From Hymenobacter chitinivorans DSM 11115 (GTDB lineage Bacteria; Bacteroidota; Bacteroidia; Cytophagales; Hymenobacteraceae): a DNA stretch of 64,000 nt. Below are positions 15,817 through 23,794 of this stretch, in pieces. Both the position numbers and the translations under genes were made by a program. Positions within the stretch are counted from its first letter, which is position 1. Each line of letters starts with the position of its first letter. Under the pieces are notes generated by a model that ran no database searches, was not told the DNA's origin, and was given only the letters and a program-made list of their open reading frames with translations. The DNA lies in contig NZ_PGFA01000005.1 in NCBI RefSeq assembly GCF_002797555.1, positions 186,001 to 250,000 of the forward strand, in the 5' to 3' direction.

Positions 15817-17019
15817 CTAGTGGATGAAGTTGAACAGGCGGCTCCAGCGAATTTTGTGGAAGGCGTCGGCGTAGGGGTCAACCGACATCCAGATCAGCAC
15901 GGCTTTGCCCACGATGTGGTCTTCGGGCACGAAGCCCCAGTAGCGCGAGTCCAAGGAGTCGTGGCGGTTGTCGCCCATCATGAAGTAGTAGTTCTGCTTG
16001 AAGGTGTAGCTGGTTAGGGGCTTGCCGTTCTGCACCAGTACGCCGTTCTGCATCGTCACGCCCTCGTTGTGCTCGTAGCGCATGATGATTTTCTGGTAGA
16101 TGGGCGTATTCTCGGGCGTGAGCTGCACCGTCTGGCCTTCCTTGGGTAGCTGCAGCGGCCCGTAGTTGTCCTTGTTCCAGGTTTTGGCAACGCCGGTCAG
16201 CGCCGGGGTGCTGTGCGGGTAGTCGGGGTTATTGGGGAATACCTCGGCTTCACCCTGGCCGGCCGGGGCTTTATCCAGCACCACTCCCTTGATAAAGGAC
16301 TGCTGCTTGAAGTAGTCGGCCGTCTGGGGTGTGGCGTCCACCACGTAGGCCGGGCCCATCTGGGTCATCTGGGCCTGGGGCACGCCGGTGGGGCTGTTGA
16401 AGTCGGAAATACCCTGCTCCTGGAAGATTTTGTCGCGCACGGGCTCATTCACCTGCAGGAAGTAGCGGTTCTGGCTCTGGGCCGGATTCACGGCCGGTTT
16501 GCCATTTACGTACACCTGCATGTCCTTGATTTCGAGTACGTCGCCGGCTACGGCCACGCAGCGCTTGATGTAGTTGGTGCGCAGGTCGGCGGGGTGCTGG
16601 TCTTCGAAGGGCACGTTGAACACCACCACGTCGTTGCGCTTCACTTCCGAGAAGCCGGGCAGGCGGTAGGAGGGCAGCTGAATAGCGTCGGAATAGCTTT
16701 TCCAGCTGGTGCCCCACATCGTCTGGTGGGTCAGGGGCACCTGCAGCGGGGTTTGCGGGGTGCGCGGCCCGTAGTGCAGCTTGCTCACAAACAAGTAGTC
16801 GCCCACCAGCAACGAGTGCTCCATCGACGGCGTGGGGATGGTGTAGGCCTCAAACGTGGCCCAGCGAATCAGCGTGGCGGCCACCACGGCGAACAGGATG
16901 GCGTCGCCCCACTCCCGGAAGAAGCCCTTGGGCTTTTTGAGGGGCTTTGAGGTGTCGGTAGGGGTAGTAGCAGCGGCGTTGGCAGCGGCAAGGCGCTCCT
17001 CCCAGGATTGAACAGCCAT
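15817..17019 (-). CDS. lepB: signal peptidase I
   Basis: 400 residues, longer than the Escherichia coli enzyme because of inserts typical of Bacteroidota. One membrane helix (about residues 39-55) anchors the protein, with the active site outside. The catalytic Ser65 lies in PTPSMEHSL, the general base Lys152 in NYIKRCVAVAGD, and the third signature MMGDNRHDSLDSRYWG is near residue 350. The enzyme removes signal peptides from Sec- and Tat-exported proteins. It follows parB, DUF5683 and dapB on the same strand, a gene set common in Bacteroidota. A 140-base gap separates it from dapB. Confidence 0.95.
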   Translation of the reverse strand: MAVQSWEERLAAANAAATTPTDTSKPLKKPKGFFREWGDAILFAVVAATLIRWATFEAYTIPTPSMEHSLLVGDYLFVSKLHYGPRTPQTPLQVPLTHQTMWGTSWKSYSDAIQLPSYRLPGFSEVKRNDVVVFNVPFEDQHPADLRTNYIKRCVAVAGDVLEIKDMQVYVNGKPAVNPAQSQNRYFLQVNEPVRDKIFQEQGISDFNSPTGVPQAQMTQMGPAYVVDATPQTADYFKQQSFIKGVVLDKAPAGQGEAEVFPNNPDYPHSTPALTGVAKTWNKDNYGPLQLPKEGQTVQLTPENTPIYQKIIMRYEHNEGVTMQNGVLVQNGKPLTSYTFKQNYYFMMGDNRHDSLDSRYWGFVPEDHIVGKAVLIWMSVDPYADAFHKIRWSRLFNFIH

Positions 17020-17161
17020 ATGTCGGCAAAGATGAAAGCGAAGCTGCCACCCGGTCAGGCGGCATTAAAACGCTGTAATATCTGAATAATTACGTGGGAA
17101 GCATATAACTCCCCCGCCGCTCGGGGTGCCCGCTGGGCTGGCGTCCGGGTCGACCTTCGTA

Positions 17162-17881
17162 CTACAATCCCAGCAAATCTTTCATTCCAAATACGCCCTG
17201 GTGACCCGGCAGCCACTCGGCGGCCAGTAGGGCGCCCAGCACAAACCCTTCGCGGGAGTACGCCTCGTGGGACAGCTCAATTTGGTCGACGCCGGAGGTA
17301 TAGGTCACAATGTGGGTACCCACTACCTGGCCTTCGCGCTCCGAAATAATGGCCAGCTCGCTCGGGTTCTGGGTGGCTTCGTTGCGCCAGGTTTTCTTCT
17401 CGGGAAAATTGCGCAGAATACCTTCGGCCGCCGTTAGGGCCGTACCGCTGGGCTGGTCCACTTTCTGGGTATGGTGAATTTCGCGAACCTGCACGTCGTA
17501 GCCGCCAAACTGGTGCATTTTAGCCGCGACGTACTCGTTGAAGTGGAAAAACAGGTTGACGCCCACGCTGTAGTTGGAAGCGTAAAACAGGGCCCCATTC
17601 TGCTGCTGGCACAAAGCCTGGGCCTCGGCGAAGTGGTGGAGCCAGCCCGTGGAGCCGCACACCACCGGAATGCCCTGCTGCAGGCAGCTCATCACGTTGG
17701 CAAAAGCCGCGTCGGGGTGGGTAAACTCGATGGCCGCATCCACGGTCGAGGAGTCGAAGTCGGTGATGCGCGCTTCGGGGTGGGTGGGGTCGACGATACC
17801 AGCAATCTGGTGGCCGCGGGCCACCGCTTGGGCTTCGATGGCCTGGCCCATTTTGCCGTAGCCAATCAGGAGCAGCTTCAT
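17162..17881 (-). CDS. dapB: 4-hydroxy-tetrahydrodipicolinate reductase
   Basis: 239 residues. The NAD(P)H-binding motif LLIGYGKMGQ is at the N-terminus, EFTHPDA and CGSTGW form the nucleotide and substrate contacts, and the catalytic signature EIHHTQKVDQPSGTAL is near residue 135-150 with the His-His and Lys of the family. The enzyme makes tetrahydrodipicolinate in the lysine/diaminopimelate pathway, feeding peptidoglycan. Its ATG overlaps the TGA of the upstream DUF5683 gene (17878-17881), which points to translational coupling in an operon that begins with parB. Confidence 0.96.
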   Translation of the reverse strand: MKLLLIGYGKMGQAIEAQAVARGHQIAGIVDPTHPEARITDFDSSTVDAAIEFTHPDAAFANVMSCLQQGIPVVCGSTGWLHHFAEAQALCQQQNGALFYASNYSVGVNLFFHFNEYVAAKMHQFGGYDVQVREIHHTQKVDQPSGTALTAAEGILRNFPEKKTWRNEATQNPSELAIISEREGQVVGTHIVTYTSGVDQIELSHEAYSREGFVLGALLAAEWLPGHQGVFGMKDLLGL

Positions 17882-18531
17882 TTCAGGGGGCGCCTGGAGC
17901 GCGTATTATTCAAGGTAAGGGTAAGGGAGAGGCCCGGCGTGACGGCCGCCGTGGGCATCCAGATCAGGGTGGGCTGCCACTGCAGGCCCAGGTCGTCGCT
18001 GATGTCGAAGTCCTTGAGGTGGGCATCGACGACGGCGTCGAGCACGGTCAGGGAGTAGGCCAGAGCCGAGTAGGCAATGAATACGTCGCGCTGGGTGCGG
18101 TACACCCGCAGGCCGCGCACGGCGTAGGAGCTGTCCCGAATCTGGGCCGCATTCGGGCCGGAGGGCTTGCGCTTGTTGGCGAAGTCGTCCAGGGCCGTGA
18201 GGTATTCCTTGTAGCGGCTCTGGTAGAAAAATTCGCCGTAGAGCGTGCCCCCGATGGCGCCATACACCAGGGGCAGCTTCCAGAACTTGCGGTTGTAAAT
18301 CTGACCCGCGCCGGGCAGCATAACCGCCAACAGGCCCGCCTTGGAGGGCTCGGTCATGGCGATGCCAAAGAGCTTGGCCGTGCGCCGGGACGCATCCGTG
18401 ACGGGCGGCGTGCTGACCACGGCCGAGTCGGGGCCGGCCGTCACGACCTGGGCCCGGGCGGGAGCCGCGGCGGCCAACAGGGTGGCGAGCAGCGTAGCTC
18501 CCGCGGTGAGTTGGCTCCGATTGCCGGTCAT
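17878..18531 (-). CDS. DUF5683 domain protein
   Basis: 217 residues from the ATG at 18531. A signal peptide of about 28 residues (ends ARAQ) is followed by a short linker and the DUF5683 core: KAGLLAVMLPGAGQIYNRKFWKLPLVYGAIGGTLY, a small glycine-rich membrane segment, then FVALDDFANKR-type spacer and the final segment LAYSLTVLDAVVDAHLKDFDISDDL. The family is found in Bacteroidota envelopes, commonly beside parB; its function is unknown. It starts 13 bases after parB and overlaps dapB by four bases. Confidence 0.85.
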   Translation of the reverse strand: MTGNRSQLTAGATLLATLLAAAAPARAQVVTAGPDSAVVSTPPVTDASRRTAKLFGIAMTEPSKAGLLAVMLPGAGQIYNRKFWKLPLVYGAIGGTLYGEFFYQSRYKEYLTALDDFANKRKPSGPNAAQIRDSSYAVRGLRVYRTQRDVFIAYSALAYSLTVLDAVVDAHLKDFDISDDLGLQWQPTLIWMPTAAVTPGLSLTLTLNNTRSRRPLK

Positions 18532-18544
18532 CAAATACAGAGGT

Positions 18545-19510
18545 TTAAGCGGGTTGTAGAATATGCAGAATGCGCTGCATGTCTTCTACCGAGTCAAACG
18601 CAATTTTGATTTCCCCATTGCCCTGGGGGCCGGGCTTAACCAGGACTTTGCTGCCAAACCGGTCGGAGAGGAACCGCTCGGTGCGGCGCAGCTCGGCCAC
18701 GGGAATGTGCACCTGAGTTTCCTGTACCGATTGAGCATTGGGGGCGTCGGCTTTCTTGGGGGCGGCCAGGCCGGCGCGCACCAGCTGCTCCACCTTGCGT
18801 ACCGAGAGTTCCTCGGCCACGATGCGGTGAAACAGGGCCAGCTGCTGCTCGGCGTCGTCGATGTTGATCAGGGCCCGGGCGTGGCCCATGCTGATAACCG
18901 TGTCGCGCAGGCCAATCTGGATATCGGGCGGCAGCTTGAGCAGGCGCAGGTAGTTGGTGACGGTCGAGCGGTTTTTGCCGACCCGGTCGCCGAGCTCTTC
19001 CTGCTTGAGGTTGCACTCGCTGACCAGGCGCTGGTAGCTGAGGGCAATTTCAATGGCGTTGAGGTTTTCGCGCTGAATGTTCTCAATCAGGGCCATTTCC
19101 AGCATCTGCTGGTCATCGGCCTTGCGAATGTAAGCGGGAATCGAGTCGAGGCCGGCCAGCTTGGAGGCCTGCAAACGCCGCTCCCCGGAGATGAGCTGGT
19201 AGGCGTTGGTGCCGGTCTGGCGAACCGTGACGGGCTGGATGATGCCCTGAATCTTGATGGATTCGGCCAGTTCCTGCAGGGCCTCCTGGTCGAAGTGGGT
19301 GCGGGGCTGGTAGGGGTTGGCCTCGATCTGCCCGACGGGAATAAAGCCCACCGAGTTCATGGGGTGGGGCACGAGGCCCGTCCGCTCACTCTTCTTCTCG
19401 TAGCTTCCTTCAATCAGGGCATTGAGGCCGCGGCCCAGGCCCCCGATTTTGCGTTTGGCTGCTGCGGGAACTGCCGCCGGAGCGTTTTTCTCTTCGTTCT
19501 TCTCTGACAT
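18545..19510 (-). CDS. parB: ParB family chromosome partitioning protein
   Basis: 321 residues from the ATG at 19510. The N-terminal box RKIGGLGRGLNALIEG, the CTP-binding/sulfiredoxin-like region with ANPYQPR and SGERRLQASKLAG, a central helix-turn-helix that reads parS, and a C-terminal dimerisation domain are all present. ParB loads on parS near the origin and works with ParA and SMC in chromosome segregation. The four-gene unit parB-DUF5683-dapB-lepB is standard, but parA, normally adjacent, lies 14.6 kb away at 34088-34897 on the same strand. A parS-like inverted repeat lies 81-111 bases upstream. Confidence 0.95.
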   Translation of the reverse strand: MSEKNEEKNAPAAVPAAAKRKIGGLGRGLNALIEGSYEKKSERTGLVPHPMNSVGFIPVGQIEANPYQPRTHFDQEALQELAESIKIQGIIQPVTVRQTGTNAYQLISGERRLQASKLAGLDSIPAYIRKADDQQMLEMALIENIQRENLNAIEIALSYQRLVSECNLKQEELGDRVGKNRSTVTNYLRLLKLPPDIQIGLRDTVISMGHARALINIDDAEQQLALFHRIVAEELSVRKVEQLVRAGLAAPKKADAPNAQSVQETQVHIPVAELRRTERFLSDRFGSKVLVKPGPQGNGEIKIAFDSVEDMQRILHILQPA

Positions 19511-19590
19511 ACCGACATTCAACCCCCACCCAGTACCAGGTGAAAGGCGGAGTCAAAAATACACAAACCCGGGGGAAGCGGCGGAAAAAA

Positions 19591-19621
19591 TGTTCCACGG
19601 ACCGGAAATATTCGTGGAACA
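19591..19621. promoter_or_regulatory. split parS-like inverted repeat upstream of parB
   Basis: TGTTCCACG (19591-19599) and its exact complement CGTGGAACA (19613-19621) are separated by 13 bases. Each arm equals one half plus the centre of the consensus parS TGTTCCACGTGGAACA. The distance of about 80 bases to the parB start suggests a nucleation or autoregulation site. Confidence 0.65.
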
Positions 19622-19692
19622 TCGGCGCCGACAGCTGGCCGTCAAGGTTTTACTGGAACTATCCGAAGCCCTGCCGTGAGTAAGTGCGAAAC

Positions 19693-19944
19693 GATGGCAA
19701 CGGCCGTTGACCGGGTGTCGATGACCACGGCCTAGGTGACAACGCCTGTTGCCCTCGTGACAATCAGCTCTGCCCAGGTGACAAGGCGAGGTAACCTCGT
19801 GACAACGCGTAGAGGCGAGGTGTCATTGGCTGCTGACCTTGTGGCAATGCGTAGTGGTGAGGTGTCAATTGGCAATGCCCAGGCGACAATGCATAGTGAC
19901 GGGGTGACAATAGCTGCTGACCTCGTGGCAATTCAGGAAACTCA
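19693..19944. repeat. 21-bp degenerate tandem repeat array, left copy
   Basis: Twelve units of exactly 21 bases with consensus GGTGACAAnGCnnnnTGACCT on the plus strand (unit starts 19693, 19714, 19735 ... 19924). Units differ at many positions but keep GTGACAA and TGACC. No spacer separates them, so it is not a CRISPR. Since 21 is a multiple of 3, all frames read as heptapeptide repeats, and the open frames across it are probably an artefact. Confidence 0.85.
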
Positions 19945-20085
19945 TCGTAAAGCTGAATTTTCTGAACGTTGAAAAGTGAAGAGTCTCTTGAACTCAATAT
20001 TGTCTGCAAGACCACTTTGCCACGTCGGGAAAGATGCATGGGCAGCAGTTCAGACAAAGGAGGGTTTCCCTCGTACCTTGGCGGC

Positions 20086-20595
20086 ATGAGCCTCCGCTGC
20101 TACACCTGCTGTCTGATTTTTGTCCTCATAGTGGGGTTGCTGCCTGGGGGCATTTCTAGCGTTAGGGCTCAGAAGAAGGTTCAAAGGCTTCCCTCTGGTT
20201 TTCTATCTGAGCGATGGGGACCATTCTACCCGATTAGGACAGTAACTAGGTACGGCGATGCTGGCCAGTTGGTGGGACGAGATGTATACAGGCTGCTCGT
20301 GGCCACAAACTATTCATATGATTCCACTGGCCATTTAAAACGAAAAACCCGATGGCCCCTCGTCATAGGCCGTCTCACAGCAAAATGGGTGTTCTACTAC
20401 CCAAATGGGAAGCGCCAAATAGTTGTTAATCGTCTTCCTCACACCGAGATACGACATCGCTGGGATGAAAAAGGTAAGCTCAACAGTGTGACCCGTAAAG
20501 GGCTTTGGGGTAACATTAAGAAAGAATGGGCGAATGGAAAAATGATTCGGGAGCGTGATTCAAAAAGGGTATTGAGAAATATCCACTACCAGTAG
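20086..20595 (+). CDS. secreted protein of unknown function with YwqK/MORN-like repeats
   Basis: 169 residues from the ATG at 20086, chosen because it begins a signal peptide (CLIFVLIVGLLPGGISSVRAQ); the frame is open upstream without support. The mature part has pieces such as YDSTGHLKRKTRW, WVFYYPNGKRQIVV and WDEKGKLNSVTRKG, which look like the short MORN/YwqK-type beta-hairpin repeats (x-Y-x-NGK). Proteins with such repeats are common in Bacteroidota and their role is mostly unknown. The gene is visibly more AT-rich than the enzymes that follow and lies directly after the 21-bp repeat array. TACCTTGG sits only 5 bases before the ATG. Confidence 0.6.
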   Translation: MSLRCYTCCLIFVLIVGLLPGGISSVRAQKKVQRLPSGFLSERWGPFYPIRTVTRYGDAGQLVGRDVYRLLVATNYSYDSTGHLKRKTRWPLVIGRLTAKWVFYYPNGKRQIVVNRLPHTEIRHRWDEKGKLNSVTRKGLWGNIKKEWANGKMIRERDSKRVLRNIHYQ

Positions 20596-20756
20596 TGCCT
20601 ATGCTCCCTTGATTCAACTTCTTAATTAGCGTGAATGAAGTACTTCGGGCTGTCCACGGTTTAATCAAACGGTCGTTGATATTGACACAAGCAGTGCGCA
20701 CATACCGCTTAACGTGCTATGGTTTCTGCCTTCTTAGAAACTGCCAGCAAGAACAG

Positions 20757-20790
20757 AAAAAGCGTTTCAGCTTAAGAGTGAAACGCTTTT
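20757..20790 (+). terminator. intrinsic terminator, AAAAGCGTTTCA stem
   Basis: AAAAGCGTTTCA / TGAAACGCTTTT around GCTTAAGAG. It lies 160 bases after the secreted-protein gene. The rest of 20596-20907 holds only this hairpin, the next one and a few short GC-rich palindromes near 20830-20870. Confidence 0.75.
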
Positions 20791-20873
20791 AAAGATTGGG
20801 TAAGGACAACGTGACTAGGCATCGGGACGGCGCGACCACCTCGCGCGGTGAAACCTCGCGGTACCGAGGCGCG

Positions 20874-20905
20874 AAAAAGGCCGGCGAATCCCGCCGGCCT
20901 TTTTC
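20874..20905 (-). terminator. terminator after the GH43 gene, GGCCGGCG stem
   Basis: A 13-bp stem AAAAAGGCCGGCG / CGCCGGCCTTTTT (20874-20886 with 20892-20904) with loop AATCC, active in both directions. Its core differs by one base from the hairpin at 34026-34068 at the other end of the block. Confidence 0.85.
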
Positions 20906-20907
20906 GT

Positions 20908-22551
20908 TTAGTTATCTGTAGTCCGAGCTACGGTGGGCTGATTTACGAGGCTAAAATTCTCAAACGCGACGGTGGCAGATGCGGGGCCTTTGGCCAGGAT
21001 GCCGGCCCGCACGCCCCGGTCCCAGGGCGGGAGGTAGGTGCCGTTGATGGGGGCCGTGACGCCTGGCAAATTTTGCCAGGTGCGGCCGTTGTCTGAGCTC
21101 CAGGAGAAGCGGAACAGGTTGCCGTTCTGGGCCTGCAAGCGCAGGGTCAGGGCAGTGGCGGCAGCGGGCAGCTTTACTTCGCTCAGCGTCTTCTGCTGGC
21201 CTTTCTCCAGCTGCCAAAGCTGGAGCTTGCCGTTGCCGGCCGTCAGGGCTACGGTATTTTCCGGGTCGCCGTGGGCGGCAATGCCCGCTACGGTGCCGGC
21301 CGGTAGTTTCGACGGGTTGAGCAGGGTGGTGGTAGCGGTGTAGTCGGCGGTGGTGGTGTGCTGGCCCAGGACGGCCCCGCTGTGCTGGGGGCGGGCGGTG
21401 AGCAGGAGTTTGCCGCCCTGCACGGCCACGGTGGGCCGCTCCTCGATGGGCCACTGCCAGGACGGCAGCAGGGTGGGCTGGTCGAATTCGTCCTTGAAGT
21501 TGCGGGGGGCCAGGGGGGCTTCCTTGGTGGGAATGGAATTGCCGTTCTTGAAATCGGGCCAGTCGTTGGCGGTCCAGCTAAACTCGCTGATGACGCCCTG
21601 GCGGCCCACGAATTCAAAGCTGCGCGTGTCGTAGGCGTGGTGGAGCATGTACCAGCGCTTGCCGCGGTTGAAGATGGTGCCGTGGCCGGGGCAGGCCCAC
21701 TTCTCGTTTTTGGTCAGGATGGGGTTCTTGTCGTACTTCTCCCAGGGGCCGAGCAGGCTTTTGGCCCGGGCCACCCCGATGCCGTAGGTGCAGGTATGAC
21801 CACAGCAGCCGTTGCCGGCATAAAAGGCGTAGAAGTAGTCGTTGCGCTTGATCATGCACACGCCTTCCACCAGGTTGCCTTCCCAGGCGGCGGTATTACG
21901 AAACAGCTCCTTTTTCTCGCCTAGCAGGGCGGTGTGTTCCTCGTTGAGGCGCTGGGCCCAGATGGGGGTGGGCTGCTGCACGCTGTTGCCGTCTTCCTTC
22001 CAGATCAGGTAGAGCTGCCCGTTTTCGTCCCGCATCGGAAAGGCGTCGATGGAGCCGTCGGGCTGAGCCACCAGGGGGCCGTGGTCGGTGTAGGGGCCCT
22101 CGGGCCGGTCGGCGCTGGCAATGCCCACGGCCAGGTTGCCGCCTTTTTTGTGGGCCGTGTAGTAGATATAGGTCTTGTTGCCTTCCTGGCTGATTTCGGG
22201 GGCCCAGAAGTAGTAGTCGGCCCAGGCCGGCAGCTCCCCCGGAAACACGTGGCCCACCAGCTTCCAGTCGGTCAGGTTCGTGGATTGCAGCAATGGAAAG
22301 GCCGGGCCCCAGTTGGACGACGTGGCCGTGGCCCAGTACGTATCACCGACCTTGGTGATGGAGGGGTCGGGAAAGTCGCCGGGCAGCACCGGGTTGACGA
22401 TGGAAATAGCGGGCAGGTCGGCTTCGGCAATAGTTTCGGCCGTGGTAGCGGTGGGCGTGCTCACGCTGGTGGTGGCGCTCTGGCAGGCGCCGAGCAGCAG
22501 GCCCAGGCCGAGCAGCAGGGGGGCGGACGAGGTTTTAGGAAGTAGAACCAT
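20908..22551 (-). CDS. GH43 family beta-xylosidase/arabinofuranosidase lipoprotein
   Basis: 547 residues. Lipoprotein signal with lipobox LLGAC (Cys23). The five-bladed GH43 domain spans about residues 50-340: catalytic base Asp in FPDPSITKV, the pKa-modulating Asp in SIDAFPMRDENGQLYLIW, and the acid Glu in the WEGNLVEGVCMIKR strand. A C-terminal beta-sandwich of about 190 residues (from NFKDEFDQPTLLPSWQW) resembles the concanavalin-like domain of GH43 xylosidases. Enzymes of this type remove xylose or arabinose from xylan or arabinan side chains. Subfamily and substrate cannot be fixed by eye. It is the last gene of the locus that includes another GH43 and SusC/SusD. Confidence 0.9.
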   Translation of the reverse strand: MVLLPKTSSAPLLLGLGLLLGACQSATTSVSTPTATTAETIAEADLPAISIVNPVLPGDFPDPSITKVGDTYWATATSSNWGPAFPLLQSTNLTDWKLVGHVFPGELPAWADYYFWAPEISQEGNKTYIYYTAHKKGGNLAVGIASADRPEGPYTDHGPLVAQPDGSIDAFPMRDENGQLYLIWKEDGNSVQQPTPIWAQRLNEEHTALLGEKKELFRNTAAWEGNLVEGVCMIKRNDYFYAFYAGNGCCGHTCTYGIGVARAKSLLGPWEKYDKNPILTKNEKWACPGHGTIFNRGKRWYMLHHAYDTRSFEFVGRQGVISEFSWTANDWPDFKNGNSIPTKEAPLAPRNFKDEFDQPTLLPSWQWPIEERPTVAVQGGKLLLTARPQHSGAVLGQHTTTADYTATTTLLNPSKLPAGTVAGIAAHGDPENTVALTAGNGKLQLWQLEKGQQKTLSEVKLPAAATALTLRLQAQNGNLFRFSWSSDNGRTWQNLPGVTAPINGTYLPPWDRGVRAGILAKGPASATVAFENFSLVNQPTVARTTDN

Positions 22552-22603
22552 GAAAGGAGGAAGCAGTCAGGTTGGAAGCTTAGAACAGATGGTCAGCTAC
22601 GCG

Positions 22604-23656
22604 TTATTCGCCGGCCGGTTTGGGCAGGGCCGTACCCGTGGCGACGGGCGTGCCGAAATTAGGCGTGCCGTCGGCATTCCAGGAAAACTTCTGCATGCGC
22701 GGGCTCCGGTTGTCGCCGCAGCCCTGGCCGGATTGCGGGTTGGCGTGGTAGAGAATCCAGTCCTCGGTGCCGTCCTTGCTTTGGAAAAAGCTGTTGTGGC
22801 CGGGGCCGTACGCATGGGCGGCCGGGTTTTTTACGAAAACCGGCAGAGCTGATTTACTCCAGGAAGCGGGCTTCAGCGGGTCGGCGGTGGCCGGGGCCGT
22901 GAGCATGCCCAGGGCGTAGTCGTCGGTACTGCAGTGGCTGGCCGAGTAGATGATAAAGGTTTTGTCGGCGTGCTTGAGCACTTCGGGGCCTTCATTCACG
23001 GCCGGGCTGCCATTCTGCTCCCAGCTGTATTCGGGATGGGAAAGCTCGACGCGCGGCCCAACGAGCGTCCAGGGGTTGCTCATTTCGGCAATGTAGAGGC
23101 GCTGCACCTGGCTGCTGGCTACTTCGTGGCCCGACCAGAGCAGGTAGCGTTTGCCATTCTGCTCCAGCACCGTGCCGTCGATGGCCCACAAGTCCTGGCC
23201 GGGCACGGCAAGGCGGCCTTTGTCGACCCAGGTGCCGGTGGTGGGGTCGGCGCTGGCGTTTTCCAGCACGTTGATGCGGTGCCCGTCGCAGCACATGGGG
23301 TCGGCGGAGTAGTAGATGTACCACTTGCCATCGAAGAAATGCAGCTCCGGGGCCCAGATGTCGCGCTGATTAACGCCGGCCAGCTGCGGGGTCCAGACCA
23401 CGGTGCTGACCGAGGAGCCCAGGTCCGACATTTTCGCCGTTTTGCGAATGGCCAGGCTGTTGCCCGTGGTGTGCATGTAGTAGTACACGTCGCCCCGGCG
23501 AATCACCCAGGGGTCGGGGCCGGCCGTCAGCAGCGGATTGGTAAAGGTCGTGGTCGTGGGGGGCGTAACCGCGGGGGCTGCCGGGGCGGCGGCCTTCTGG
23601 CAGGCCAGCGTGAGGGCCAGCAGGCTCAGGGGCAGCAGGCGGGAAAGGGCGAACAT
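22604..23656 (-). CDS. GH43 family glycosidase lipoprotein
   Basis: 350 residues, a single GH43 domain after a lipoprotein signal (LALTLAC, Cys19) and a Pro/Thr/Ala linker. Catalytic residues are visible as Asp in AGPDPWVIRRGDVYYY, Asp in AIDGTVLEQNGKRYLLWSG and Glu in VNEGPEVLKHADKTFIIYS. The NPWTLVGPRVELSHPEYSWE segment and the His-containing YGPGHNSFF loop fit the group of exo-acting alpha-L-arabinofuranosidases, though this is inference. It begins 138 bases after susD, beyond a terminator-like hairpin, and ends 52 bases before the larger GH43 gene, so the two are probably cotranscribed. Confidence 0.9.
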   Translation of the reverse strand: MFALSRLLPLSLLALTLACQKAAAPAAPAVTPPTTTTFTNPLLTAGPDPWVIRRGDVYYYMHTTGNSLAIRKTAKMSDLGSSVSTVVWTPQLAGVNQRDIWAPELHFFDGKWYIYYSADPMCCDGHRINVLENASADPTTGTWVDKGRLAVPGQDLWAIDGTVLEQNGKRYLLWSGHEVASSQVQRLYIAEMSNPWTLVGPRVELSHPEYSWEQNGSPAVNEGPEVLKHADKTFIIYSASHCSTDDYALGMLTAPATADPLKPASWSKSALPVFVKNPAAHAYGPGHNSFFQSKDGTEDWILYHANPQSGQGCGDNRSPRMQKFSWNADGTPNFGTPVATGTALPKPAGE

Positions 23657-23729
23657 AGAAAAGGGGATAAGGAGCGGAACAAAGCAGGGCAGCGCATTGG
23701 CTGAGCAGCAGCTGCGCTGCTGAAGATAG

Positions 23730-23772
23730 AAAACGAAAGGGCCGCTCCGGTACGGGCCCGGAGCGGCTCTTT
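23730..23772 (-). terminator. terminator or attenuator after susD
   Basis: Stem GCCGCTCCGG / CCGGAGCGGC (23741-23750 with 23758-23767) extended by GAAAG/CTTTC, with a T-rich tract on the minus-strand 3' side (CTTTCGTTTT). It could lower expression of the two downstream GH43 genes relative to susC/susD. Confidence 0.7.
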
Positions 23773-23794
23773 CATTGCGTACGTGGAATCCTGG

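Noticed and set aside
19693..19944. CRISPR array
   Set aside because: Units follow each other without unique spacers and no cas genes are present.
19736..20087. Heptapeptide-repeat open frames over the left array (plus 19736-19972, minus 19764-20087)
   Set aside because: Same artefact of the 21-bp repeat; no start signal or family match.
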